This document shows positions 1-5,457 of a stretch of 6,244 nt of DNA, piece by piece. Position 1 is the stretch's first letter; every line of letters begins with the position of its first letter. The stretch spans positions 1 to 6,244 of the forward strand of contig JASHUF010000318.1 in the NCBI GenBank assembly GCA_030040175.1, read 5' to 3'. Under the pieces are notes generated by a model. That model made no database searches, had not been told where the DNA came from, and saw nothing but the letters and a program-made list of their open reading frames with translations. This stretch comes from Acidobacteriaceae bacterium (GTDB lineage Bacteria > Acidobacteriota > Terriglobia > Terriglobales > Acidobacteriaceae). A program made the position numbers and the translations under genes.

Positions 1-348
1 GAGAGCCTTCAGCGCCTCCAGAACCCCCTCGTACGCATACGTAAAATCCAGCTTGTGCTCGCGGTAATACTTGAGGAAAAACTCGTACGCCTTCGCGAGC
101 AGCGCTTCGTCCACCTCCTCCGGCCTCTGACGGCTCGCCAGCGCCAGCGACCGCCGCACCAGCATGGGCGCGCCGTTGCCTACGAAGCGCGCAATCGCCG
201 GATCGGGCAGGGGCTCGTGTCCGAATGCCTTCAGCGTCTCGTTCACGCTGTTGCACAAATCCTGCGCGGAGTCGATCAGCGTCCCGTCGAGATCGAAGAC
301 CAGCAGCTTGATCCGCTCCACCGGAATGGGCCGGAAGATGTGCACCAT
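1..348 (-). CDS. gph: Phosphoglycolate phosphatase-like HAD hydrolase (5' part, runs off left edge)
   Basis: This is the first 116 codons of a HAD-superfamily phosphatase, most like Gph, which dephosphorylates 2-phosphoglycolate in the cytosol. The reading frame begins at ATG 348 with the weak purine stretch GAAGAG just upstream. HAD motif I, VFDLDGTLID, sits at residues 17-26, with the nucleophile Asp19 and the acid/base Asp21. The following helical cap includes FVGNGAPMLVRRSLA at residues 55-69, the stretch typical of phosphoglycolate phosphatases (family knowledge). Motifs II-IV lie outside the window, so integrity of the gene cannot be judged. It follows the permease stop by 44 bases on the same strand, so co-transcription is likely, although a functional link to peptide import is not obvious. 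Another small-phosphate-ester HAD phosphatase (for example a pyrophosphatase PpaX-like enzyme) is the main alternative. Confidence 0.85.
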   Translation of the reverse strand, partial: MVHIFRPIPVERIKLLVFDLDGTLIDSAQDLCNSVNETLKAFGHEPLPDPAIARFVGNGAPMLVRRSLALASRQRPEEVDEALLAKAYEFFLKYYREHKLDFTYAYEGVLEALKAL

Positions 349-392
349 CTCTTCAGTGTAACGGGACCGGCGCGCACGGACGCCGTCATAGA

Positions 393-1328
393 TCACACGC
401 GCATGCGCGGATTGATGAGCCGGTACACCACATCCGTTAAGAAATTCACCAGCACATACGTCAATCCGATGGCCAGCAGACAGCCCTGCACCAGCGCGTA
501 GTCGCGGTTGGAGATGGCGTCCACCACCAGGCGGCCGAGGCCGGGCCAGCTGAAGATTTTTTCCGTGACAATGGCGCCGGCCAGCAGCACTCCGAATTGC
601 AGGCCGATGACGGTGACGATGGGCACCAGCGCGTTGGGCAGGGCATGGCGGCAGACGACGGCAGTCTCCGAAAGCCCCTTGGCGCGCGCGGTGCGGATGT
701 AATCCTGGCCGAGCTCCTCGAGCATGGCCGTGCGCACCATGCGCGTGAGAATCGCCGCGAGCGAAGCGCCCATGGTGATGGCGGGCAGGATGAGATAGCT
801 GAAGCCGATGGAAGAGGAGCCGCCGGCGCTGGCGCCGGAGACGGGCGTCCAGCCGAGGCCGATGGAAAAAACCAGGATCAAAACCGGGCCCAGCGCGATG
901 CCGGGAACGGAGAGGCCGAAGAGCGAGACAACAGAAAGGGACTGGTCGAGAACGCGGCCGCGGCGCACGGCGCTGAGAATGCCGGCGGGCAGGGCCAGCG
1001 CCAGTGCGAGAATGAGCGCGGCCAGCGTGAGCGCCAGCGTGTACGGGTAGCGCTCGAAGATGAGATGCATGACCGAGTCGTGCAGGCGGATGGATTGTCC
1101 GAGATCGCCATGCAGAACCCCCCGCCAGTAGAGCACGTACTGCGCGTGCAGCGGCAGATCGAGCCGGTACTGATGACGCAGGCCGGCGATGTCGGCGGGC
1201 GACGCGCCCTCGCCGAGCATCTGCAGGATGGGATCGCCGGGGACCAGATGAATGAGCAGAAAGACGAGCGAGACCACGAGCCAGACAACGGGAAGCGTGA
1301 GGACGAGACGCGTGAGGGTCTGCTTCAT
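393..1328 (-). CDS. DppB/OppB-type ABC transporter permease
   Basis: This is a complete 311-residue inner-membrane permease of the dipeptide/oligopeptide/nickel ABC importer family. The N-terminal segment at residues 10-28 is followed by the family signature LVPGDP at 28-33. A periplasmic region with HGDLGQSI (73-80) comes next, then about five more hydrophobic segments near 97-118, 131-157, 177-198, 237-256 and 280-300. The cytoplasmic EAA loop that docks on the ATPase is at about 209-236 (DYIRTARAKGLS, then HALPNALVPI). The conserved FSWPGLGRL is at 259-267, and the protein ends in INPRMRV, as family members do. Length is normal. The exact substrate (dipeptide, oligopeptide, glutathione, nickel) cannot be told from a permease. 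ATG 1328 has no Shine-Dalgarno: the bases before it are heptamer repeat. The partner C permease lies about 4.2 kb away at the right edge, which is unusual. Confidence 0.93.
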   Translation of the reverse strand: MKQTLTRLVLTLPVVWLVVSLVFLLIHLVPGDPILQMLGEGASPADIAGLRHQYRLDLPLHAQYVLYWRGVLHGDLGQSIRLHDSVMHLIFERYPYTLALTLAALILALALALPAGILSAVRRGRVLDQSLSVVSLFGLSVPGIALGPVLILVFSIGLGWTPVSGASAGGSSSIGFSYLILPAITMGASLAAILTRMVRTAMLEELGQDYIRTARAKGLSETAVVCRHALPNALVPIVTVIGLQFGVLLAGAIVTEKIFSWPGLGRLVVDAISNRDYALVQGCLLAIGLTYVLVNFLTDVVYRLINPRMRV

Positions 1329-1332
1329 AGGG

Positions 1333-1360
1333 CAGGTATCAGGTGTCAGGGATCAGGGCA
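1333..1360. repeat. CAGG-cored heptamer repeats, four units, upstream of the B permease
   Basis: Four 7-base units in a row read CAGGTAT, CAGGTGT, CAGGGAT and CAGGGCA on the plus strand. The array starts five bases upstream of the permease ATG and fills the place where a ribosome binding site would be. The internal 19-base stretch at 1339-1357 recurs exactly, inverted, at 5460-5478. Confidence 0.8.
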
Positions 1361-1398
1361 CGGAGCTGCGGCTTCAGTTTTCCGGGCGGCCGATTCCG

Positions 1399-1404
1399 AT
1401 TATA
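1399..1404 (-). promoter_or_regulatory. Putative -10 box (TATAAT) for the B permease
   Basis: On the minus strand this reads a perfect TATAAT in an otherwise GC-rich spacer. It would start transcription near 1392, about 64 bases before the permease ATG, so the leader would contain the heptamer repeats. The -35 is weak: TGAAAA at an 18-base spacing is the best I can see. The rest of the 1329-1537 spacer, between two divergent genes, shows no clear promoter for the lipoprotein gene. Confidence 0.4.
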
Positions 1405-1537
1405 TGCGCCGGTTGAGCGCGGTTTTCATTCATGACGAGGCGCGCGTGCAACACTTTTCCCCAATGCGTGTTCAAGTAGGAAAAGCAATGCGCCGAAGGG
1501 CCGGCGCACAACAAAATCCGATCGACGAGGTTCGGCC

Positions 1538-1849
1538 ATGAAGAAATGGATTGCTCCTGCAGCTCTTTTTCTGCCTCTTGCTCTGGCAGGCTGCTCGCAC
1601 CCGCAGCCGGTTTATGTTGCGCCGGAGCCGCCGCCCCCGGCCGTATTCAGCGCCATCGCGCAGCAGGCGTTCCACGACGGCTATGACGCCGGGCGGCGCG
1701 ACATGCAGGCGGGAAGACAGTATGACCTGAACCGTCATCCGCGCTTCCGCAACCCGCCCGTAGCGCCGGAGGCCGCGGAGGATTACCGGCACGGATTCCG
1801 CGAGGGATACAACGCGGCCTTTCACGGCGCGCCTCCTCCGGGATATTGA
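1538..1849 (+). CDS. Small proline-rich lipoprotein of unknown function
   Basis: This 103-residue protein has a clear lipoprotein signal: MKKW, a hydrophobic stretch at 5-17, and the lipobox LAGC with the lipidated cysteine at 19. Residue 20 is Ser, not Asp, which in E. coli-type sorting would favour the outer membrane. A proline-rich linker (PEPPPP, 29-34) leads to two similar short segments, HDGYDAGRRD at 46-55 and RHGFREGYNA at 84-93, both with the pattern G-aromatic-x-x-G. These look like an internal duplication joined by a basic, proline-containing loop. The ATG is preceded by GAGG (1527-1530) at a 7-base spacing, which supports this start. I do not recognise the family and assign no function. 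The gene stands alone on the plus strand, divergent from the permease and convergent with the CorC-like gene. Confidence 0.8.
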   Translation: MKKWIAPAALFLPLALAGCSHPQPVYVAPEPPPPAVFSAIAQQAFHDGYDAGRRDMQAGRQYDLNRHPRFRNPPVAPEAAEDYRHGFREGYNAAFHGAPPPGY

Positions 1850-1888
1850 AGGCCGATACTGAAGTTCGAAGTGGAGATTGTCTGTGGT

Positions 1889-1916
1889 TTCCCGGGCCTG
1901 AATTCGGGTCCGGGAA
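1889..1916 (+). terminator. Near-perfect 28-base palindrome after the lipoprotein gene
   Basis: The arms TTCCCGGGCCTG and CGGGTCCGGGAA face each other across AATT. On plus-strand RNA all 12 positions pair, two of them as G-U. On minus-strand RNA those two become A-C mismatches. That asymmetry favours an RNA hairpin serving the lipoprotein transcript, 39 bases past its stop. No U-run follows, so it is not a canonical intrinsic terminator. Confidence 0.45.
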
Positions 1917-1920
1917 TCGC

Positions 1921-1970
1921 GGAGCCAGGCGATGGCGGTGTGAGCGGGGGTTCGCACTCCCCTGGCTCCA
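1921..1970. other. Nested inverted repeat with tRNA-like acceptor and T-arm appearance
   Basis: GGAGCCAGG (1921-1929) is exactly complementary to CCTGGCTCC (1961-1969), enclosing 31 bases. Inside, GTGTGAG (1938-1944) can pair with TTCGCAC (1951-1957) with two G-U pairs, or alternatively GGGGG (1946-1950) can pair with TCCCC (1958-1962) to give a tRNA-like T-arm. At 50 bases it is too short for a tRNA. It most likely acts as a structured 3' end between two convergent genes, 24 bases beyond the CorC-like stop on the other strand. Confidence 0.4.
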
Positions 1971-1993
1971 ACGATTGAGACCACGGAAAAGCT

Positions 1994-3379
1994 CTATGTG
2001 TCTGCGGCCGATTCCGGAGCGGCCGGCTCCACGCGAATTTTCGCAATGCGCCGCTGATCCATTTCCACCACGGTGAAGCGGCGGTCCTCAAAAACCACAG
2101 ACTCGCCCACGCCGGGGATGTGGCCGAGACGATAGAGCACGAAGCCGGCCAGGGTTTCCACGCCGCCGTCGCGCGGCAGATCCCACTGCATCTGGGTTTC
2201 GAGATCGCGCAGGTTCACGCCGCCCTCCATCACCACGGCGCCGCCGGCGGTGGCGAGAACGGGGTGGGTGCGCGCGTCGAACTCGTCTTCGAATTCGCCG
2301 GCAAGCTGCTCCACGGCATCTTCGGCGGTGACAAGGCCGACGATGGAGCCATATTCGTCGACGGCCACGGCGAGATGGCGGCGCCGCTGCTGGAATTCCC
2401 GGATGAGATCGAGAACCGGCTTGGTTTCCGGCACCACGAGGACTTCGCGCATGATCTGCGCCAGGCGCAGATCGGGCTGCGGCGAGGGCTGCGTGGCACG
2501 CGTGTCTGCGGACTCGCTTGGCGGCGCGGGACTGTGGGTGCGGTAAAAGAGCAGGCGGGCGAGGTCGCGGAAGTAGACCACGCCGATGATTTGCTCGGGG
2601 CCGCGAGCTTCGTCGTAGACGGGAATGCGGGAGTGATGCTGGCCGAGGACGCGCGCGCAGGCGTCTTCGATGGTCATGGTGGAGGGCAGCGAGAAGATTT
2701 TCTGGCGCGGGGTCATGATCTCGCGCACCGGCACGTCTTCGAGTTCGAGGGCGCGGTGAATGATGGTCTCCTGCGATTGCGGCAGGATGCCCATGCGGCG
2801 CGCGGCCGTGGCAATCAGCTTGAGCTCTTCCGCCGAGTGCACCGCGGCGCGCTCGGTGATGGGCACATCGAAGCCGCGGAGAACAAGGCCGGCGGAGTTG
2901 CGCAGCAGGCGCACGGCGGGGCGGACCAGCGACATGAACACGAGCATGGTGGGCGCGACGGCTACGGCGAGAGCCTCGGAACGCCGCAGCGCGAGCGATT
3001 TGGGCACCAGCTCGCCCACGACCACGTCGAAGTAGGTAATGATGGCGAAGCCCAGGGTGACTGCGGCGACATGGGCCCAGACGCGGGCGTGCGGGAGCGC
3101 GGCGAACCAAGGCTCAATGACCGACAGGGCGAGGGGTTCGCCGAGCCAGCCCAGGGCGAGCGCGCACAGGGTTACGCCGAGCTGAACTGCCGGGAGAAGA
3201 TCGTCGAGGGCGCGCTGCAACCGGCGTACCGCGCGCGCGCCGGGCACCTGCGCAGCCAGGAGCTGCTCGACCCGCGTGTCGCGGATGGAGACCAGCGCGA
3301 ACTCGGCAGCGACAAAGAAGGCGTTGGCCAGAATGAGCATGGCCACGGCGACGGTCTTGAGCAGCGGTAACCCGTGCAT
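1994..3379 (-). CDS. CorC/HlyC family membrane protein (CNNM/DUF21, two CBS domains, CorC_HlyC domain)
   Basis: This 461-residue protein belongs to the family called hemolysin-like or CorB/CorC, inner-membrane proteins linked to Mg2+/Co2+ homeostasis and related to eukaryotic CNNM transporters. The N-terminal CNNM/DUF21 membrane domain (about 8-165) carries NAFFVAAEFALV at 19-30 and the diagnostic GELVPKSLALRRSE at 122-135. Two CBS domains follow, at about 221-280 (starting IMTPRQ) and 309-365 (HLAVAVDEYGSIVGLVT at 335-351). A C-terminal CorC_HlyC domain occupies about 378-452. The CBS pair probably senses an adenine nucleotide. The frame stays open upstream to 3583, but that extension translates the heptamer array into low-complexity Pro/Leu/Cys, so I place the start at ATG 3379; ATG at codon 14 is an alternative. 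No Shine-Dalgarno precedes either. The Pro/Ser-rich insert between the CBS domains (282-302) is slightly long. Transport or hemolysis by this member is unproven. Confidence 0.92.
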   Translation of the reverse strand: MHGLPLLKTVAVAMLILANAFFVAAEFALVSIRDTRVEQLLAAQVPGARAVRRLQRALDDLLPAVQLGVTLCALALGWLGEPLALSVIEPWFAALPHARVWAHVAAVTLGFAIITYFDVVVGELVPKSLALRRSEALAVAVAPTMLVFMSLVRPAVRLLRNSAGLVLRGFDVPITERAAVHSAEELKLIATAARRMGILPQSQETIIHRALELEDVPVREIMTPRQKIFSLPSTMTIEDACARVLGQHHSRIPVYDEARGPEQIIGVVYFRDLARLLFYRTHSPAPPSESADTRATQPSPQPDLRLAQIMREVLVVPETKPVLDLIREFQQRRRHLAVAVDEYGSIVGLVTAEDAVEQLAGEFEDEFDARTHPVLATAGGAVVMEGGVNLRDLETQMQWDLPRDGGVETLAGFVLYRLGHIPGVGESVVFEDRRFTVVEMDQRRIAKIRVEPAAPESAADT

Positions 3380-3388
3380 CTGGGGGAG

Positions 3389-3397
3389 AGGATAGCA
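3389..3397 (-). promoter_or_regulatory. Possible extended -10 (TGCTATCCT) for the CorC-like gene
   Basis: The minus strand reads TGCTATCCT ending 9 bases before ATG 3379. Transcription from it would begin within a few bases of the start codon. That would give a near-leaderless mRNA and explain the missing Shine-Dalgarno. The -35 position falls inside the heptamer array and has no recognisable hexamer. TATCCT matches only four of six consensus bases. Confidence 0.25.
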
Positions 3398-3402
3398 TTT
3401 CA

Positions 3403-3501
3403 GGGAACAGGGAACAGGGAACAGGGAACAGGGAACAGGGAACAAGGGAACAGGGAGCAGGGAGCAGGGAGCAGGGAGCAGGGAATGGGGACCAGGGGTT
3501 A
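3403..3501. repeat. Heptamer tandem array GGGAACA/GGGAGCA, 14 units
   Basis: Six GGGAACA units are followed by one extra A, a seventh GGGAACA, four GGGAGCA, and three degenerate units (GGGAATG, GGGACCA, GGGGTTA). The array is almost entirely purine-rich on the plus strand. It lies in the divergent spacer between the CorC-like gene and the DUF4097 gene, beginning 24 bases from the CorC-like ATG. The block structure (a run of one variant, then a run of the next) suggests growth by slippage. Confidence 0.95.
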
Positions 3502-3529
3502 GGATAGGCGGATCGCGGCCGGTGAAGCT

Positions 3530-3555
3530 GGAACTTTTGCGCCGGTAAGGACGTA
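3530..3555 (+). promoter_or_regulatory. Putative ECF sigma-factor promoter upstream of the DUF4097 gene
   Basis: GGAACTT at 3530-3536 matches the -35 of RpoE/ECF-type promoters. CGTA at 3552-3555 lies 17 bases after GGAAC, the usual position of the ECF -10 core. Transcription would start near 3562, leaving a leader of about 125 bases before ATG 3688. No recognisable housekeeping promoter competes. In a GC-rich spacer a chance match is quite possible. Confidence 0.3.
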
Positions 3556-3687
3556 TCCTCGAGCGGCGGGGAGTCGTGCGCACAAATGCCGGGCTGCGGA
3601 CCAGCAGCCAAAGGCTGGAGGGCGCGAAGCACTTGTTTTGGAGGCCGCGGGAGCGAATCTTTCATGGAGAGCGAGACGAGGCGTGGA

Positions 3688-4530
3688 ATGAGGATCGGAG
3701 CAGGGAAGGCGGCGATGGTGCTGGCCATCGGCGCGATGACGGCCGCGACGGCGTGGGGCGCGGAGGCGACGTTTGTGCGCGACCTAACGGTGACGGGACG
3801 CGTCGACCTGACGGTGCAGACCGGTTCGGGAACGATTCACCTGACGCCGGGCGCGAACGGGCACGTGCACATCGTGGGGCGGGTGCATTCGAGCTGGGGC
3901 GCAAACGACGCTGAAGTGCAGGAGATTGCGGGCCATCCGCCGGTGGAGCAGACGGGAAACATCGTGCGCGTGGGCGTGCAGCACGAGAACCTGCGCAACA
4001 TCGGCATCGATTACGAAATTGAAGCGCCGGCCGATGCGTTTCTGACCGCGCAGTCGGGCTCCGGCAACGTCATCGACGACGGCGTGGGCGCGGATGCGAA
4101 ACTGAGCACGGGATCGGGCGGAATTCACGCGACGGGCTTGCAGGGAGGGTCTTCCCTCGACACCGGCTCGGGAAGCATCTACGCAGAGTTGACGGGTAAT
4201 GGCGATGCGCGCGCGCAGACGGGATCGGGATCGATCGAGCTGCACGGCGTCCACGGCGCGCTCAAGGCGGAGACCGGTTCGGGCAACATCAAGGTGGACG
4301 GAAGACCGCTTGGACCTTGGAAGCTGGCAACGGGTTCAGGGAGCGTGGAGCTGTGGACAGCCGATGCGGCCTTTACGCTCGATGCAAAGACAGGCTCGGG
4401 CAGCATTCACAGCGACCGCGAGATGCTGGCGCAGGGAACCACAGAACACCACCATGTGACCGGCAAGATCGGCGGCGGAGGTCCACTGGTGCGGATCGAA
4501 ACCGGGTCGGGGTCGATCCGGATTCATTGA
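3688..4530 (+). CDS. Exported DUF4097-type protein with TGSG beta-solenoid repeats
   Basis: This 280-residue protein has a Sec signal peptide at about 1-25 (basic start MRIGAGK, hydrophobic core to 20, probable cleavage after AWGA). The rest is a regular ladder of [TS]GSG turns at residues 45, 123, 141, 159, 178, 196, 215, 235 and 272. Spacing is 18-20 residues; the wider gaps are near-multiples of this. Each turn is followed by an alternating beta pattern such as GSIxxH or GNIxVD. This matches DUF4097 (putative adhesin/auto-transporter-like head domain) proteins, thought to form a right-handed beta-solenoid on or outside the membrane; function is unknown. I chose ATG 3688 for the compact signal peptide and for GAGG six bases upstream. 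ATG 3664 would add eight residues, and the frame stays open back to 3586. The gene is divergent from the CorC-like gene and may be under ECF control. Confidence 0.85.
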   Translation: MRIGAGKAAMVLAIGAMTAATAWGAEATFVRDLTVTGRVDLTVQTGSGTIHLTPGANGHVHIVGRVHSSWGANDAEVQEIAGHPPVEQTGNIVRVGVQHENLRNIGIDYEIEAPADAFLTAQSGSGNVIDDGVGADAKLSTGSGGIHATGLQGGSSLDTGSGSIYAELTGNGDARAQTGSGSIELHGVHGALKAETGSGNIKVDGRPLGPWKLATGSGSVELWTADAAFTLDAKTGSGSIHSDREMLAQGTTEHHHVTGKIGGGGPLVRIETGSGSIRIH

Positions 4531-4574
4531 GCGAAGCGAGCGGTGCCAGCGGAGTTAGCGGTGCAAGCGGAGCT
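4530..4574. repeat. Nine-base tandem repeat (AGCGGNGNN), five units
   Basis: Units read AGCGAAGCG, AGCGGTGCC, AGCGGAGTT, AGCGGTGCA and AGCGGAGCT. The last four form two 18-base copies that differ at two bases. The array begins at the last base of the DUF4097 stop codon. No gene is seen on the plus strand from here to the right edge of the spacer at 4723. Confidence 0.75.
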
Positions 4575-4658
4575 AGGTTCGGGCGATGCCACCCAGGGCG
4601 CAAGAACAAAAGCGCGCCAAGGATGGGGCAACCGGCTGATCGAGAGGACGAGCGGTAG

Positions 4659-4700
4659 ATCCTTCGACTCCGGCCGCTCCGCGGCCTTTGCTCAGGACGA
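4659..4700. repeat. REP-like hairpin element (CCTTCG ... CTCAGGA)
   Basis: A perfect GGCCGC/GCGGCC stem with a TCC loop (4672-4686) sits between TCCTTCGACTC and TTTGCTCAGGACGAC. TCCT and AGGA at the borders are also complementary. Elements with a CCTTCG...CTCAGGA frame are, from general familiarity, scattered through acidobacterial and some other environmental genomes. Being followed by TTT on the plus strand, it could also end DUF4097 transcription. Confidence 0.5.
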
Positions 4701-4723
4701 CACCCCATTTTGGGCCCATCGAA

Positions 4724-4915
4724 CTACGGGATCAGGTAGTACGGGTTGGGGTATTTCACGGAGTACTCGGCCTCGGGCTGGCCTTTGAGATCGCTCCGCT
4801 GATCGCCCACGTTGAGAACGATCTTGTGACGTTGGGCCGCGATTTGCGCGCGGGCACCCGACTTGTATTCCGGTCCTCCCGGCTGCGTAAACAGAAAGCC
4901 TAAATCAGCAGGGAA
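4724..4915 (-). pseudogene. C-terminal remnant of a class IIIB HAD acid phosphatase
   Basis: Reading the minus strand from 4915 to the TAG at 4724-4726 gives 63 residues with no usable start codon at the beginning. They include PEYKSGARAQIAAQ, then KIVLNVGDQRSDLKG, then VKYPNPYYLIP at the end. The combination YKSG-x-R, IVLNVGDQxSDL and a terminal PNPYY is typical of the C-terminal third of HAD acid phosphatases (family IIIB, PF03767), with the GDQxSDL acidic residues as the late HAD motif that helps hold Mg2+. The N-terminal DxDxT nucleophile motif and the cap are absent, so the fragment cannot be active. The frame has no internal stop, so decay seems recent or the piece is short. It continues in frame from the metallophosphoesterase stop codon upstream, which I take as coincidence (one chance in three). 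Confidence 0.72.
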
Positions 4916-5380
4916 TCAGCTGACCCGCAGCGTCACAATCTCGGGCCTTAACTCCCCCTCTGCGTTTACTTCGAGCAGGCCCACGGTCACCGGCAGCTCA
5001 AACCGCCGCGGCCCGCACGAGCCCGGATTGAAATAGAGCACGCCCTTCTTCGTGTGAAAATTCGGCACATGCGTATGCCCCGAAAGCACCGCGGCAAACT
5101 TGGCCGCCGCCGGATCGAGGTGCAGCGTCTTTACGTCGTGGAGCATGTATATAGAGAGGCCCTCCACGAGCACGACTTCCGTCTCCGGCAGCCGCGCGCA
5201 TGCGCCCTCGCGGTCCACATTGCCGCGCACCGCCGTCACCGGCGCAATTCTCGTGAGCTGGTCGAGAATTTCCGCCCTGCCCACATCGCCGAGGTGCAGA
5301 ATGCGCGCCACACCCTTGAGCGCCGGCAACACCTCCGGCCGCAGCAGCCCATGTGTATCGCTCACGACGCCGATTCTCAC
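4916..5380 (-). CDS. YfcE/MJ0936-type metallophosphoesterase
   Basis: This 154-residue calcineurin-like phosphoesterase has the full set of metal and active-site motifs in order. They are VSDTHG (6-11, ligands Asp8 and His10), HLGDV (29-33, Asp32), RGNVD (52-56, Asn54), LHD (80-82, His81) and SGHTHVP (100-106, His102 and His104). NPGS follows further on. Family members are cytosolic Mn2+-dependent phosphodiesterases active on model substrates; the natural substrate is usually unknown. I start at GTG 5380, which gives MRIGVVSDTHG, the standard family beginning, with GAGG 11 bases upstream. GTG 5404 and TTG 5428 would add residues unlike the family. Length is normal, so the TGA at 4916-4918 is its natural end. 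It lies 108 bases downstream of the C permease on the same strand; a heptamer repeat lies between them. Confidence 0.9.
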   Translation of the reverse strand: MRIGVVSDTHGLLRPEVLPALKGVARILHLGDVGRAEILDQLTRIAPVTAVRGNVDREGACARLPETEVVLVEGLSIYMLHDVKTLHLDPAAAKFAAVLSGHTHVPNFHTKKGVLYFNPGSCGPRRFELPVTVGLLEVNAEGELRPEIVTLRVS

Positions 5381-5457
5381 AAGATGGACTGCCTCACTTC
5401 TCACTGCCCCACGGAACTTTCGCCTCAAACTGCCACTGCCGGACCGACGATTTTCTG

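Noticed and set aside
597..1541. 314-codon open frame on the plus strand opposite the B permease
   Set aside because: It is the shadow of a well-supported membrane protein. The product is highly charged Gly/Glu/Arg-rich sequence with no domain signature.
1921..1970. Functional tRNA or tmRNA end
   Set aside because: Only 50 bases, no D or anticodon arm, no encoded CCA, and the conserved T-loop A58 position is C. Kept only as a structural curiosity.
1472..1984. 170-codon minus-strand frame opposite the lipoprotein gene
   Set aside because: No motif, Arg/Ser-rich shadow content, and it would overlap both spacer hairpins. The plus-strand lipoprotein has a real signal and a ribosome binding site.
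2088..3110. 340-codon Arg/Ala-rich frame on the minus strand inside the CorC-like gene
   Set aside because: Same strand, wrong phase; extreme Arg/His/Pro content and no motif.
2120..3370. 416-codon open frame on the plus strand opposite the CorC-like gene
   Set aside because: It is antisense to a gene with clear CNNM, CBS and CorC_HlyC motifs. Its product is a low-complexity mix of Gly, His, Glu and Ala typical of a GC-rich shadow frame.
3403..3501. CRISPR array
   Set aside because: Units are 7 bases, directly abutting, with no spacers; this is a microsatellite.
3380..3583. N-terminal extension of the CorC-like protein by 68 residues
   Set aside because: It would translate the heptamer array into Leu-Phe-Pro-Val-Pro-Cys repeats ahead of a membrane domain that normally begins within a few residues of ATG 3379.
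4688..4903. 71-codon plus-strand frame over the phosphatase remnant
   Set aside because: The minus strand at the same place carries a recognisable acid phosphatase signature, so the plus frame is a shadow.
4724..5380. Metallophosphoesterase and acid phosphatase fused by TGA recoding
   Set aside because: The metallophosphoesterase is full-length for its family at the TGA, and the downstream piece lacks its own catalytic nucleophile, so nothing requires readthrough.
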